Positions 8,448-21,897 of a stretch of DNA of 64,000 bases are shown one piece after another. The notes beneath the pieces are model-generated. The model had not been told where the DNA came from, ran no database searches, and saw only the letters and a list, made by a program, of their open reading frames with translations. How positions within the stretch are numbered: the first letter of the stretch is position 1; every line of letters begins with the position of its first letter. Location: contig CANPXT010000003.1 of NCBI GenBank assembly GCA_947586835.1, positions 49,958 through 113,957 of the forward strand. The letters are read 5' to 3'. Source of the stretch: an uncultured Alphaproteobacteria bacterium. GTDB taxonomy: Bacteria > Pseudomonadota > Alphaproteobacteria > CAAHEQ01 > UBA3637. The position numbers and the translations under genes were made by a program.

Positions 8448-9203
8448 ATGCTCTATCAAAAAAGTTTGAATGATAAAACGGTTTTTTGGGAAACTCATTT
8501 TACATTTGACGGAAAGTGGCAAAAACTACAACGACCTTCGGAAAATAAAGTTGCATCAAAGCGTAGTTTTTTTTGTTTTGTTCGAAGAAAGTTTATCAGA
8601 AAATGTGCGAAAAACGGGTTATTGAATCATATTTTCACACAAGAGCAAATTAAACAGGCTTTAAAAGGAAAATTACCCGAAGATTATGATGTTCATCACA
8701 TTTTACCGATTTCTTTAGGCGGTCAAAACAGACCGAGTAATCTGTGCATTATTCATAAAATGGTGCATAATGCGTTGCATCAACACTATTGGGATATTAT
8801 CAGAGATAATTGGGATTCGCAAAAAAATCCGCTGGCCTATGTTTTTATGCCGACAAATTTAAAAATTGTCAGCGATAAAGATGCCTCTTTATTTTTTTCG
8901 CCGACTGATATTTTTAAAATAAAAAAAGAATATAGACGGCGTTTAAAAATCAGTGCGTTCCATACCAAGAAAAAATCTGCCTTACAACAAAAAACAAAGA
9001 ATCATGTGCGCGTATCAGATGAGGTTTTGCAGAAGAAATATCAGCATAATAAAGCCATTATTCTTAAAAATAAAAAATTGAAAAAACAACAAAGTCGGGC
9101 AGATGTTTCGTTATCTAAAAAAACAACCGCTCATACCAAAGAGAAATATCATCGCGCAATGTATAAACAATCTCAGCAACGGTATCGGGAAGAAGAACGT
9201 TAA
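8448..9203 (+). CDS. HNH-type endonuclease domain protein
   Basis: Protein of 251 residues. Residues about 75-120 form an HNH motif: DVHHILPISLGG, then NLCIIHKMVHNALH, with the paired histidines, the asparagine and two later histidines in the expected spacing. There are no zinc-binding CxxC pairs. The C-terminal 90 residues are very lysine- and glutamine-rich and probably bind nucleic acid or are disordered. It has its own strong promoter and lies between the Mla operon and thrS, with no phage or restriction genes beside it. It could be a solitary nuclease or a domesticated mobile-element gene. The catalytic assignment is from the motif only. Confidence 0.75.
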   Translation: MLYQKSLNDKTVFWETHFTFDGKWQKLQRPSENKVASKRSFFCFVRRKFIRKCAKNGLLNHIFTQEQIKQALKGKLPEDYDVHHILPISLGGQNRPSNLCIIHKMVHNALHQHYWDIIRDNWDSQKNPLAYVFMPTNLKIVSDKDASLFFSPTDIFKIKKEYRRRLKISAFHTKKKSALQQKTKNHVRVSDEVLQKKYQHNKAIILKNKKLKKQQSRADVSLSKKTTAHTKEKYHRAMYKQSQQRYREEER

Positions 9204-9210
9204 TTTTGTT

Positions 9211-9238
9211 TTGACTTTTTCATAAAAAAATGTATAAT
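9211..9238 (+). promoter_or_regulatory. Promoter for thrS
   Basis: TTGACT at 9211-9216, a 16-bp spacer, and a perfect TATAAT at 9233-9238, about 58 bp before the chosen thrS start. I see no T-box or obvious operator-like stem in the short leader. Confidence 0.65.
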
Positions 9239-9295
9239 AAAAAATCTGCCTCATAAAGAGTGAAAGCAGAATAAAATATGATAGAAAGGAAGAGA

Positions 9296-11227
9296 ATGGA
9301 AATGATAGAAATTACTTTACCGGATGAATCAAAATTATCATTCAATGCCGGAATTAATGCATCAGATGTTGCCCGAAAAATCAGTGAAGGTTTGGCAAAA
9401 AATGCCGTTGCCGCCAAAGTAAACGGCGTATTAACCGATTTAACAACTCCCATATATGAAAATGCAACAATTTCCATTCTTACAAGCAAAAACGAAGAAG
9501 CATTAAGTATATTACGTCATACGGCAGCGCATATTTTGGCTCATGCCGTAACTCGTTTGTATCAAGAAGCACAAGTGACCATTGGTCCCGCTATTGACAA
9601 CGGTTTTTATTACGACTTTTTCGGAATTATTGTGCGGGAAGCCGATTTACCGAAAATTGAAGCAGAAATGCAAAAAATCGTAGCTGCCGATTATCCGATT
9701 ACGCGTCGTGTCGTTTCACGGGCAGAAGCGCAACGTATTTTTGCCGAACGGAATGAAAAATATAAGTTGGAAATTTTAAACGATATGCCGGCAGAAATAA
9801 CCGAAGTATCGCTGTATCAACAAGATGATTATATTGAGCTTTGTCGCGGACCGCATTTGCCTTCAACCGGTAAATTGGGTAAAGCGTTTCAGTTGACAAA
9901 AGTTGCAGCGGCTTATTGGCGCGGTGACAGCACGCGTGAATCTTTGCAACGTATTTACGGTACGGCATTTTTCTCGGAAAAAGATTTAAAAGCCTATTTT
10001 ACCATGTTGGAAGAAGCCGAAAAACGTGATCATCGTAAGCTGGGTAAGGAAATGGATTTATTCCATTTTGAAGAATATGCCCCCGGTGATGTTTTTTGGC
10101 ATGAGCGTGGGTGGACATTCTTTCAAACACTGATTGAATATATGCGCAAGCGTCAAAAAGCGGTGGGCTATGAAGAAGTCAACACGCCGCAAATTATGAA
10201 TCGTGTTTTATGGGAAACATCGGGGCATTGGAAGTGGTATAAAGATAATATGTTCACAACCACGATTGAAGAAAAAGAGTTTGCCATTAAGCCGATGAAT
10301 TGCCCGGGTTCGGTGTTAATTTTCAAGCAGGGCATTACCAGTTATCGTGATTTACCGCGCTATATCGGCGAATTCGGACGGGTTCATCGGTATGAAGCGT
10401 CAGGCGCTTTGCACGGATTGTTACGTGTTCGGGCGTTTACGCAAGATGATGCGCATATTTTCTGCACACCCGAGCAATTAAAAACCGAATTGCAAAAAGT
10501 GGTGCAACTAATGGTCAGCATTTATAAAGATTTCGGCTTAACCGATATGACCATTAAATTATCCACACGACCGGAGGAACGAATCGGATCCGATGAGATT
10601 TGGGATTTATTGGAAAGCGCATTGGCGGATTCGTTGACGGAAATTGGATATAAATATACGCTCAATCCTGGGGACGGTGCTTTCTACGGACCGAAGCTTG
10701 ACTTTAAATTCCGTGATGCCATCGGGCGAGAGTGGCAATTAGGTACCTTACAGGCCGATTTAAATTTGCCTGAACGCTTTGATATATCTTATATTGGGGA
10801 AGATGGTGAAAAGCATCGTCCGATTATGTTGCATCGGGCTTTATTCGGCTCGTTGGAGCGTTTTACGGGTGTGTTTTTGGAAAACACGGCGGGACATTTG
10901 CCGTTCTGGTTGGCACCGGTGCAAGTAGTTGTCTTGCCGATTACCGATGAGCAGGCAGAATATGCACATAAGATTAAGCATAAATTATCGGTAGCAGGCA
11001 TTCGCGTGATTGAAGATTGTCGGAATGAAAAAATCAGTTATAAAGTGCGCGAACATTCATTAACAAAAATACCGGTTCAATTGGTTGTCGGCAAAAAAGA
11101 AATGACCGATCAAACGGTTACCGTTCGACGGCTGGGTTCCGATAAGCAGGAAGTTTTACCGCTTCAAGAGGCCATCCGGCAATTTAAGTTGGAAGCCCGT
11201 ATGCCAAGTATTGAATATGAAGATTAG
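9296..11227 (+). CDS. thrS: Threonine-tRNA ligase
   Basis: About 643 residues. It charges tRNA-Thr. The N-terminal TGS domain (ITLPDESKLSFNAGI) is followed by the editing domain with HTAAHILAHAV and the later CRGPH motif. The class II catalytic core has motif 2 and the zinc ligands in MNCPGSV and in the HGL region, and the C-terminal anticodon-binding domain starts near VQVVVLPI. Three in-frame ATGs lie close together (9278, 9296, 9302). AGGA at 9287-9290 favours 9296 or 9302 over 9278, and I give 9296 with low certainty. A strong terminator follows. Confidence 0.97.
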   Translation: MEMIEITLPDESKLSFNAGINASDVARKISEGLAKNAVAAKVNGVLTDLTTPIYENATISILTSKNEEALSILRHTAAHILAHAVTRLYQEAQVTIGPAIDNGFYYDFFGIIVREADLPKIEAEMQKIVAADYPITRRVVSRAEAQRIFAERNEKYKLEILNDMPAEITEVSLYQQDDYIELCRGPHLPSTGKLGKAFQLTKVAAAYWRGDSTRESLQRIYGTAFFSEKDLKAYFTMLEEAEKRDHRKLGKEMDLFHFEEYAPGDVFWHERGWTFFQTLIEYMRKRQKAVGYEEVNTPQIMNRVLWETSGHWKWYKDNMFTTTIEEKEFAIKPMNCPGSVLIFKQGITSYRDLPRYIGEFGRVHRYEASGALHGLLRVRAFTQDDAHIFCTPEQLKTELQKVVQLMVSIYKDFGLTDMTIKLSTRPEERIGSDEIWDLLESALADSLTEIGYKYTLNPGDGAFYGPKLDFKFRDAIGREWQLGTLQADLNLPERFDISYIGEDGEKHRPIMLHRALFGSLERFTGVFLENTAGHLPFWLAPVQVVVLPITDEQAEYAHKIKHKLSVAGIRVIEDCRNEKISYKVREHSLTKIPVQLVVGKKEMTDQTVTVRRLGSDKQEVLPLQEAIRQFKLEARMPSIEYED

Positions 11228-11246
11228 GCATAGTTAATTTAAAAAA

Positions 11247-11280
11247 GCGAATCTGTTTAAAATGCAGATTCGTTTTTTTT
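11247..11280 (+). terminator. Rho-independent terminator after thrS
   Basis: CGAATCTG at 11248-11255 pairs perfectly with CAGATTCG at 11265-11272, followed by eight T's. Confidence 0.9.
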
Positions 11281-11310
11281 GTATGAGTTATCGGAAAACA
11301 TAGAAACCCT

Positions 11311-11347
11311 AAAAAACACCGTTTCTTAAAAAGAGATGGTGTTTTTT
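11311..11347. terminator. Bidirectional terminator between thrS and merR
   Basis: AAAAAACACC at 11311-11320 is complementary to GGTGTTTTTT at 11338-11347. The A-run and T-run on either side let it serve the minus-strand merR operon as well as readthrough from thrS. Confidence 0.75.
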
Positions 11348-11359
11348 AATGAAATCAAC

Positions 11360-11707
11360 TTAAAGATAGTCAGCTAAATAGGCTTTTAATTCCGTTAAAT
11401 CGTTAATTAACTTTTCAGTTGCCGGAGAGGCTTCTTCCGTTTTTTCCGTTACCAATTCATCGGGATTATGACGGGTGTTTTTTAAACGCTTTTGTACCCC
11501 TTTGATTGTAAAACCTTCTTTATATAAATAATCTCGAATGCGCGCCAACAAAACAACATCTTCAGCCTCATAATACCGTCGACCCATTCGCTTAATCGGC
11601 TTGATTTGATGAAATTGTGTTTCCCAAAATCGCAATACGGAAGCCGGTACTTGCAGTAAATCTGCAACTTCGGTAATATTTCGGTACGCGTTTTCGGTTT
11701 TTAACAT
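11360..11707 (-). CDS. MerR-family transcriptional regulator
   Basis: Protein of 115 residues. The N-terminus is a MerR winged helix (ITEVADLLQVPASVLRFWETQF, then the wing IKRMGRRYYEAEDVVLLARIRDYLYKEGFT). The C-terminal dimerisation or effector region is short and has no cysteine or histidine metal-binding motif. It belongs to the compact MerR genes that follow ihfA in many Alphaproteobacteria. It lies 3 bp downstream of ihfA and is the last gene of the rpmF-plsX-fabH-ihfA-merR cluster. The effector and targets are unknown. Confidence 0.88.
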   Translation of the reverse strand: MLKTENAYRNITEVADLLQVPASVLRFWETQFHQIKPIKRMGRRYYEAEDVVLLARIRDYLYKEGFTIKGVQKRLKNTRHNPDELVTEKTEEASPATEKLINDLTELKAYLADYL

Positions 11708-11710
11708 CGA

Positions 11711-11998
11711 TTATTTTAAAGCATTTTTCAGCGTATTGGATGCTTTAAACGAAAGCACCGTGCGCGGAGTGATTGTGTGTTGTTCACCTGTTTTCGGATT
11801 GCGACCGATGCGCTCTTTTTTGGTATGAGGAATAAAGGTAGCAAAGCGAGAAATTTTGACTGTTTCACCGTTTTCCAATGCTTCAACGATCCCGACGATA
11901 ATTTGCTCAATCAACTTGAAAGCTTCCGAGTGTGAAAATCCAAGTTCTCTGTAAATAGCATCGGCAATATCTGCCCGTGTGATTGTTTTATTTTTCAT
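11711..11998 (-). CDS. ihfA: Integration host factor subunit alpha
   Basis: About 95 residues. The start is the ATG at 11998, eight bases after GAGGAG; the upstream in-frame start at 12013 has no such site. The HU/IHF fold is clear (TRADIADAIYRELGFSHSEA, then VKISRFATFIPHTKKERIGRNPKTGE), with the IHF-type RNPKTGE and a C-terminal VLSFKASNTLK. IHF bends DNA for transcription, replication and recombination. It is in the same cluster as fabH and merR, the usual alphaproteobacterial order. Confidence 0.93.
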   Translation of the reverse strand: MKNKTITRADIADAIYRELGFSHSEAFKLIEQIIVGIVEALENGETVKISRFATFIPHTKKERIGRNPKTGEQHTITPRTVLSFKASNTLKNALK

Positions 11999-12065
11999 GT
12001 TTTTTCTCCTCATTATTTTTATATTGTTATATTGTCATAGTTTTTAAAGATTTTCAAGCATTTTT

Positions 12066-13028
12066 TTATAAACGAATTAAAGCGCCCGCCCATGTAAAGC
12101 CGCCCCCCATTGCGTCCAATAAAATTAAATGCCCTTTTTTCAGTTTTCCGGAAGCTATGCCGTGATGCAAAGCTAACGGAATTGAGGCTGCCGATGTATT
12201 CCCGTGTTCCGTCAGCGTAACGATAACCCGTTCCATCGGTATATTCAGCTTTTTGGCTGTTCCTTCTATAATGCGCACATTGGCTTGATGCGGTACTAAA
12301 AAATCAACCGTATTTTTATCTGTGTGCGTTCTGTTAAGTACTTCTTCCGCCACATCGGTTAAATTCATAACCGCATGTCGAAAGACTTCACGTCCCTCCA
12401 TGAGGACATAACCCGTCGTTTGTGTGCGTGATACACCGCCCGTTGTGGTTAATAAGTTCCGAAAACGCCCGTCAGAGTGCAAAACAATATCTAATATGCC
12501 TGCTTCGCCATCCTCTTCGGTTGAAGCACTGATAACGGCAGCGCCTGCACCGTCTCCGAATAGCACACATGTGTTGCGATCTTTCCAATCAACAATGCGT
12601 GATAATGTTTCAGCGCCGATCACAAGTGCCGTTTTAATGCTTTTATTTAAAATAAATTGGTTTGCCACATTTAAAGCATACATAAAACCGGAGCAGGCGG
12701 CTTGTATATCAAAAGCAAAGCCATGCGTCATTCCGATGGCTTCTTGTACGCGAACAGCCGTTGCAGGTGTTGTATCATCAGGTGTTGTAGTTGCTAAAAT
12801 AATTAAATCAATATCTTCGCCCGTTAAGTGCGCATTTTTCAGAGCTTCTTTTGCGGCGTGAATGGCTAATGTGGAAGTGTATTCTTCTTTATCGGCAATA
12901 TGACGACACTGAATGCCTGTTCGTTCCCGAATCCAAGCATCGCTGGTTTCTACCATTTTTTCCAAATCAAAGTTTGTTAATATTTTTTCTGGTAAATAAC
13001 TACCGGTGCCGCGAATAACAGATTTCAT
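12066..13028 (-). CDS. fabH: Beta-ketoacyl-ACP synthase III
   Basis: Protein of 320 residues. It condenses acetyl-CoA with malonyl-ACP to start fatty-acid synthesis. The catalytic triad is visible: Cys in QAACSGFMYAL, His in FLVPHQANVRI and Asn in EHGNTSAASIPLAL. The start ATG at 13028 follows a GAGAGGAA site. It lies 11 bp after plsX in the cluster rpmF-plsX-fabH. Confidence 0.97.
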   Translation of the reverse strand: MKSVIRGTGSYLPEKILTNFDLEKMVETSDAWIRERTGIQCRHIADKEEYTSTLAIHAAKEALKNAHLTGEDIDLIILATTTPDDTTPATAVRVQEAIGMTHGFAFDIQAACSGFMYALNVANQFILNKSIKTALVIGAETLSRIVDWKDRNTCVLFGDGAGAAVISASTEEDGEAGILDIVLHSDGRFRNLLTTTGGVSRTQTTGYVLMEGREVFRHAVMNLTDVAEEVLNRTHTDKNTVDFLVPHQANVRIIEGTAKKLNIPMERVIVTLTEHGNTSAASIPLALHHGIASGKLKKGHLILLDAMGGGFTWAGALIRL

Positions 13029-13039
13029 TGCTTCCTCTC

Positions 13040-14086
13040 TTACTCTTCGCCGGAGATATCCGGTACGTCAACATCCATCACATGTTTTAATTCGTTTTTA
13101 ATTTTATTGCATAAGTCATTGCGTGCCATTCGAATAGCCGATTCGATCGCACAGGCAAAAGCAAACGAATCCGCTCCGCCGTGACTTTTTACGGATATAC
13201 CGTTCAAGCCTAAAAACATAGCGCCGTTATACATGCGCGGATCCATTTTCTTTTTCAGCTGTCTTAATGCCGGCTTGGCGATTAAAAAACCGATTGATGC
13301 AAACAAAGAATGTTTTACGGTCTTTTTCATCATACTTGTAATGAATTTCGCCGTTCCTTCAATGGTTTTTAATGCAACATTGCCGGAGAATCCGTCAGTG
13401 ACAATCACGTTGGACTTGCCGGCACAAATATCATTTCCTTCAACAAAACCGACAAAATTGATTTTTCCTTCCAATCCTTTTAAAACACTGGCTGCCTCAC
13501 GAATTTCATCACGTCCTTTTGTTTCTTCCGATCCGATGTTGAGTAAACCTATCGACGGCTTTTCGGTTTGAAACAAAACGTGATGTAATACATGCCCCAT
13601 AATGGAAAATTCAATCAGATTCTGTGAGTTACACTCGGCATTGGCTCCTAAATCCAATGCAACAATCGGACCGGCAGCTGACGGTAAAACCGCTGCAATG
13701 GCCGGTCGATCAATGCCGGATAATGTGCCCAAGCAAATTTTACTCATTGCCATTAATGCACCGGTATTTCCTGCGGAAACGATGGCTTTTGCATAACCGT
13801 TGCGCACGGACATAATTGCTTTCCACATACTGCTTTCTCGTCCGGAACGAACTGCAATGGAAGGTTTGGCGTCGCCTTTGATAACATCTGTCGTGGGATG
13901 AATTTTATATCTGTCATCCGGTAAACGATTCGCATCGGCCAGTTTTTTGATTTTTGCTTCATCACCAAACAGAAAGAAAAAGACGGATTTGTCTTTCTTT
14001 GCCACGCGGGCAACACCTTCTATAACCGCTTCGGGAGCATTGTCACCTCCCATTGCATCAATAGCTATGACAAGAGTTTCACTCAA
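13040..14086 (-). CDS. plsX: Phosphate acyltransferase PlsX
   Basis: Protein of 348 residues. It makes acyl-phosphate from acyl-ACP for phospholipid synthesis. The signature AIDAMGGDNAPEAVIEGV is at the N-terminus and VTDGFSGNVALKTIEG lies in the C-terminal half. The only start consistent with the homologues is a TTG at 14086, preceded by AAGGA, so translation begins at a non-ATG codon. It follows rpmF by 9 bp. Confidence 0.96.
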   Translation of the reverse strand: MSETLVIAIDAMGGDNAPEAVIEGVARVAKKDKSVFFFLFGDEAKIKKLADANRLPDDRYKIHPTTDVIKGDAKPSIAVRSGRESSMWKAIMSVRNGYAKAIVSAGNTGALMAMSKICLGTLSGIDRPAIAAVLPSAAGPIVALDLGANAECNSQNLIEFSIMGHVLHHVLFQTEKPSIGLLNIGSEETKGRDEIREAASVLKGLEGKINFVGFVEGNDICAGKSNVIVTDGFSGNVALKTIEGTAKFITSMMKKTVKHSLFASIGFLIAKPALRQLKKKMDPRMYNGAMFLGLNGISVKSHGGADSFAFACAIESAIRMARNDLCNKIKNELKHVMDVDVPDISGEE

Positions 14087-14095
14087 AATAAATCC

Positions 14096-14287
14096 TTATT
14101 TTTCTGCTTTGTCTTTTTGAACAATAACTTCTTTATTGTTATATGTGCCGCATGATTCGCAAACATGGTGCGGACGTACGAGTTCGCCACATTTCGGACA
14201 TTCATTGCAAGCGTTTGATTTTAAAGCCAAATGCGAACGCCGCATATTCTTTTTCGATTTTGATGTTTTTTTCTTTGGTACTGCCAT
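14096..14287 (-). CDS. rpmF: 50S ribosomal protein L32
   Basis: Protein of 63 residues with the L32 start ([18 protein letters not shown]) and the zinc-ribbon cysteines [21 protein letters not shown]. It is the first gene of the rpmF-plsX-fabH-ihfA-merR cluster. The DUF177 gene often found ahead of rpmF is not present here. Confidence 0.96.
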   Translation of the reverse strand: MAVPKKKTSKSKKNMRRSHLALKSNACNECPKCGELVRPHHVCESCGTYNNKEVIVQKDKAEK

Positions 14288-14358
14288 TTTTCATTCTCAC
14301 TTTAATAATTAACGGAACATCACCCATTGACATTCCTTCTTTATGTAAACAGAATACT

Positions 14359-14387
14359 CTTATACATAAAAATCATTTTTTTTGCAA
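14359..14387 (-). promoter_or_regulatory. Promoter of the rpmF-plsX-fabH-ihfA-merR operon
   Basis: On the minus strand TTGCAA (14382-14387), a 17-bp spacer and TATAAG (14359-14364), about 70 bp ahead of rpmF. Confidence 0.6.
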
Positions 14388-14429
14388 GTGTTTTTTTATA
14401 TTTTGCGTGAAAATAAGGAAAATTTTTGT

Positions 14430-17129
14430 TTAATCATTCACCGCGTTAATAATTTGCTCTTGTTTTTGATGAATACTTTCGGGCACATTTTCCATGGGCA
14501 TTTTCGTTAATAACTTTGTCGGTTCAATTAAAAGCGTTTCCTTATAAACGGTTTTAATCTGTGCGGGAATGATACGGCCGTCAAAATTAATATAGGCATC
14601 CACACTTGTCGGATTCACTTGCGATAGCAAAATGCTACCCGATTTTATAAGATATTGTGATGAAGTGCCGAATAAGGCTTTTTTAATATTTTCATTTGAT
14701 CCCTTGTATTCGATTAACGCATTACTCAGCTTCACTTCACTGTTGTTGAGATTAATCATACTTTGGCGAAATTCAATCGGCAGTGTTAAGGAAGCAACAC
14801 CCGAAAGAGTCATATCAGGAATATTCCAGTAAGAATTTAACACCGATAGATCAATTTCCGAATTTTTTAAATAAATAATGGTACTGTTCGATCGATACGG
14901 AAACAGCATATTTTCGGCGCGTAATGAAACACCGCCCGATTGAACGGTTAGAGTGTTTAACCGAGTCATTTGATTATCAAATTTTAAAACGGCATGAATA
15001 TTTTGTAACGGAATGAGACTGTTGGTAATTTCGCCGACAAACAATTCTTGATTTCCCGCACTGGTAAACGGTGTTAACGTTTGTACCATTAAAACGGTAT
15101 TCAAGTTTTGTATTTTCGTATTGCCGTAATCAAAATTCATATTTGCCAATGACAGATAGAACGGCCCCGCAATTTGTTTTTCGTTTTTCCAGTTAATTTT
15201 GCCGTATAAGGTAGCACTTCCCGTTACGTTTTGCAATTCGGGCGGGAATAAGTTTGACAGCGTGTTAAGTGCCGGCATACCTTCTTTCAATTGGAAAGGT
15301 TTAACGGCAAAAGTACCTTGGAAAGTTCCGTTCAGTAAGTTTGTCGTTCCGGTAAAACGAGATTGAACGGCATTGTTTAACAAAGAAACATCAGCCTTAA
15401 CAAGTCCGTTGCGACGCGTAGCCTCCATTTCAATCGGAGTTTTTAATGCGCGACTGTTTTTGAAAAATACTTCTTTGGCAGTTAATTGAAAATCAGGTAT
15501 TTCCTGCCAAATATCATTGACGGAAACGGTGGCATCGGTTAGTTTAATATCCGCCGATTCGTAAGAGGCACCGTTCACATTTACCCGCATTTGTTCGGTT
15601 TTTGTTTTTTCACCCAGTTTACCCGAAACACTTATATTTTTTGCCAAAAGGTGAAAGTCAGACGATGTAACGTTTCTGTATCCGTGAAAGACAAAGCCGT
15701 TAACGGATAAATCTATGGTTCCGACTTTGCCGTTTAAAATTAAATTCGGTCGTTTGTTGGGGACAATTTCAAATTTGACCGGTGTTTTCGAAACATAACT
15801 GTTCCCTTGATAGTTTGCTTTCAAAGATTGAATGTTAACGGGAATATTTTTATTGACCCGGTAGGAACAAATAAAGTCTTTACAATCTAACTTTCCGTTT
15901 AAAACACCACCGGCTTGCGATAAAGTTAAATCGGATTGGGTAAACGATTGTACAGTAAAGCGAATAGGTTTATTACTTTCGATTCGCGACAGGTTTTTAA
16001 TATCAAGACCGTCAAAAACAAGACTTAACTCTGTTTTTGTTTCATCGGTTTTGTTTTGAACCTCTTGATTAATGAAAGACAAATTAGCGGAGCCTTTCAT
16101 TAACCCGTTCTCTTCGTTTAAATTAAGTTTGATGTTTTTTTGGTTTTTCCCGTAAACAAGCTCGACATTTCCGGTTAAAGAAGAAAGATTGTAATGGGTT
16201 GTTTTAAATTTAAATTGTCCCGAAATGTTTTCCGGTTGTTGGTTGGGGAAAGATAAATTGCCGGATAAAATGTCTAATGCCCATTCCAGCGTATCACCCG
16301 ATCCGCTGACGGATAACATACCGGAAATATTCATATAAGATTGTTTAATCGTTAAAGGAATACTGATACTGGTTCCGTGTTCATAAAAACCCGTCATGGA
16401 AAATTGAACGGGGAGATTGTATTTTTTGCCTTTAATAACGGCGGTTGCGTTGGTAACGGAAACAGAGCCGATTTGATGGCTGTTTTGAACGGCTTGATTC
16501 AACTTTACCAATAATTCCGCCAAATAACCGATTTCATACTCATCATTTGTTTCTTTAATGGTAATATTCACACCGTCCAGCGAAACCGATTTAATGCGTT
16601 TATTTAAGAAATCGGAAAAGTCGGAACGAATAACCATTTTATCAATCGAATAAGCACCTTTTTCATCTTTCAGATTCGTTAAAGCAATGCGCGATAAAGT
16701 ATATTCATCGAGTTGCCAGTTCGATAAACTGATATGATGTGTATCAAAAAAGTTTTGAATGTATGTGGGATAATTTTTATAAGCATAGCCCAAAACAAGT
16801 AAAGAAAACAAGCCACCGATATAAATTAAACCGATAATGAGGCACCAAATCAACTGCAGAACTTTTAACACATGGGCATATTTATGTTGTACGGTATCGG
16901 TAAACAAAGTAATGCGCATAATCGAAACCGTGAACAACTTTGAAAATGAAATAGGTTCTTTATGCTTTTTTTGATTTGTTTTCTTTTCGTTTTCAATATC
17001 TTCGGAAGCTATTTGGCTTAATAAATCATTTTTCCGGGGATTATTTCCATCAGGTCTGTTGGCCAAAAAAGCATCTAATTCATCTTCAATTCCCTGCATA
17101 TTGGCATTTTGTGTGTTATCTGTGCTCAT
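14430..17129 (-). CDS. Large AsmA/YdbH-like envelope protein
   Basis: About 899 residues. The start chosen is the ATG at 17129, which follows GAGGGA; an in-frame ATG four codons upstream is also possible. A 95-residue charged cytoplasmic N-terminus precedes one transmembrane helix (about 92-118, LQLIWCLIIGLIYIGGLFSLLVLGY). The long periplasmic region is beta-rich repeats typical of AsmA/YdbH proteins, ending with a YdbH-like segment (SGVASLTLPIEFRQSMINLNN). This family forms bridge-like grooves that carry phospholipid to the outer membrane. It is a plausible partner of outer-membrane assembly genes nearby (bamD). The YdbH assignment is from overall pattern, not a search. Confidence 0.65.
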   Translation of the reverse strand: MSTDNTQNANMQGIEDELDAFLANRPDGNNPRKNDLLSQIASEDIENEKKTNQKKHKEPISFSKLFTVSIMRITLFTDTVQHKYAHVLKVLQLIWCLIIGLIYIGGLFSLLVLGYAYKNYPTYIQNFFDTHHISLSNWQLDEYTLSRIALTNLKDEKGAYSIDKMVIRSDFSDFLNKRIKSVSLDGVNITIKETNDEYEIGYLAELLVKLNQAVQNSHQIGSVSVTNATAVIKGKKYNLPVQFSMTGFYEHGTSISIPLTIKQSYMNISGMLSVSGSGDTLEWALDILSGNLSFPNQQPENISGQFKFKTTHYNLSSLTGNVELVYGKNQKNIKLNLNEENGLMKGSANLSFINQEVQNKTDETKTELSLVFDGLDIKNLSRIESNKPIRFTVQSFTQSDLTLSQAGGVLNGKLDCKDFICSYRVNKNIPVNIQSLKANYQGNSYVSKTPVKFEIVPNKRPNLILNGKVGTIDLSVNGFVFHGYRNVTSSDFHLLAKNISVSGKLGEKTKTEQMRVNVNGASYESADIKLTDATVSVNDIWQEIPDFQLTAKEVFFKNSRALKTPIEMEATRRNGLVKADVSLLNNAVQSRFTGTTNLLNGTFQGTFAVKPFQLKEGMPALNTLSNLFPPELQNVTGSATLYGKINWKNEKQIAGPFYLSLANMNFDYGNTKIQNLNTVLMVQTLTPFTSAGNQELFVGEITNSLIPLQNIHAVLKFDNQMTRLNTLTVQSGGVSLRAENMLFPYRSNSTIIYLKNSEIDLSVLNSYWNIPDMTLSGVASLTLPIEFRQSMINLNNSEVKLSNALIEYKGSNENIKKALFGTSSQYLIKSGSILLSQVNPTSVDAYINFDGRIIPAQIKTVYKETLLIEPTKLLTKMPMENVPESIHQKQEQIINAVND

Positions 17130-17176
17130 CTTATCCCTCATAAAATTGAATTTTTTTCATTTTAACGAATTTTTTT

Positions 17177-20919
<3,743 letters not shown>

Positions 20920-20936
20920 GGATTTTAAAATACCCT

Positions 20937-21695
20937 TTATTCAGATTTGAATTTTTGAATAAGTTTGGTGGCTTTTTGTGTCCAATTATCCGTCGGATAA
21001 TATTGACGCAAAACTTGTTCCGTTTGGGCAGCTTGATGAGCCATTCCCAGCGCCGTATAGCAAGCCGCTAACCGATAAAGTGCTTCGGGTGTTTGGTTTG
21101 TTTGCGGATGCTCTAACAACACCGTTTGAAAACGATTCATGGCCGGAATATATTCACGCTGTTTTAAATAATAGCGTCCGACGGCCATTTCCTTTCCGGC
21201 CAGGTGTGCTTCCAATTCCTGTAATTTTTTGTTAATGTCAGCCGTATAGACGGAATTGGGATACCGTGTTAAAATCTCGTTGAATGTCGATAACGCTTCT
21301 TCCGTCATTTTTTGCTCACGCGAAATATCGGACACTTGTTCATAATAACACAAGCCCTTTAAATAATAAGCATAAACAATATTGCGATTGCCCGGATGCA
21401 GTTGAATAAAGCGATCTAACGTTAAAATGGCGTCGTCATACTTGTTTTCGGAATAAAAAGCATAAGCTGCCATAATTTGCGCCCGCGGTGCCCAAACGGA
21501 GTAAGGGTGTTGCCGATCGATTTCATCAAAATAACGCGCCGATTCGGCATATTCTTTCTCTTTAAAGTAATTAAAGCCCTGCATATAAAGTTGTTCGACC
21601 GGTTGATCGGGAATGGTATCATTATCACCGGCACAAGCGCTGACCAACAATCCGGTTAAGCAAACGAATAAATATTTTTGAAGCTGATGTTTCAT
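20937..21695 (-). CDS. bamD: Outer-membrane assembly lipoprotein BamD
   Basis: About 252 residues. The start is the ATG at 21695, behind AGAGGA; a TTG further upstream at 21710 is unlikely because the ribosome-binding site would then lie inside the gene. The lipoprotein signal ends in LLVSAC. Five tetratricopeptide repeats follow (for example AESARYFDEIDRQHPYSVW, DDAILTLDRFIQLHPGN, EALSTFNEILTRYPNSVY). BamD is the essential lipoprotein of the BAM complex that inserts outer-membrane beta-barrels. Confidence 0.94.
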   Translation of the reverse strand: MKHQLQKYLFVCLTGLLVSACAGDNDTIPDQPVEQLYMQGFNYFKEKEYAESARYFDEIDRQHPYSVWAPRAQIMAAYAFYSENKYDDAILTLDRFIQLHPGNRNIVYAYYLKGLCYYEQVSDISREQKMTEEALSTFNEILTRYPNSVYTADINKKLQELEAHLAGKEMAVGRYYLKQREYIPAMNRFQTVLLEHPQTNQTPEALYRLAACYTALGMAHQAAQTEQVLRQYYPTDNWTQKATKLIQKFKSE

Positions 21696-21835
21696 TTTTT
21701 CCTCTTTCAATTATAAATTAATTCTATCCTAACAAAAAACAAAATTTTATTCAAGCATTATATTTTAAATAATCGTTTTTCCCGTCAAAAGTAAAGAAGA
21801 AAAAAGAAAGTTTTTGAAAAAGTGCCTTTTTTCGG

Positions 21836-21864
21836 TTGACATTTTAATCGCGGGTTTTTAAAAT
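21836..21864 (+). promoter_or_regulatory. Promoter of pckA
   Basis: TTGACA (21836-21841), a 17-bp spacer, TAAAAT (21859-21864). The start codon at 21898 has the strong ribosome-binding site GGGAGGT. Confidence 0.75.
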
Positions 21865-21897
21865 AAAAACAGGTTTTATGAAAGGGAGGTCTTAAAA

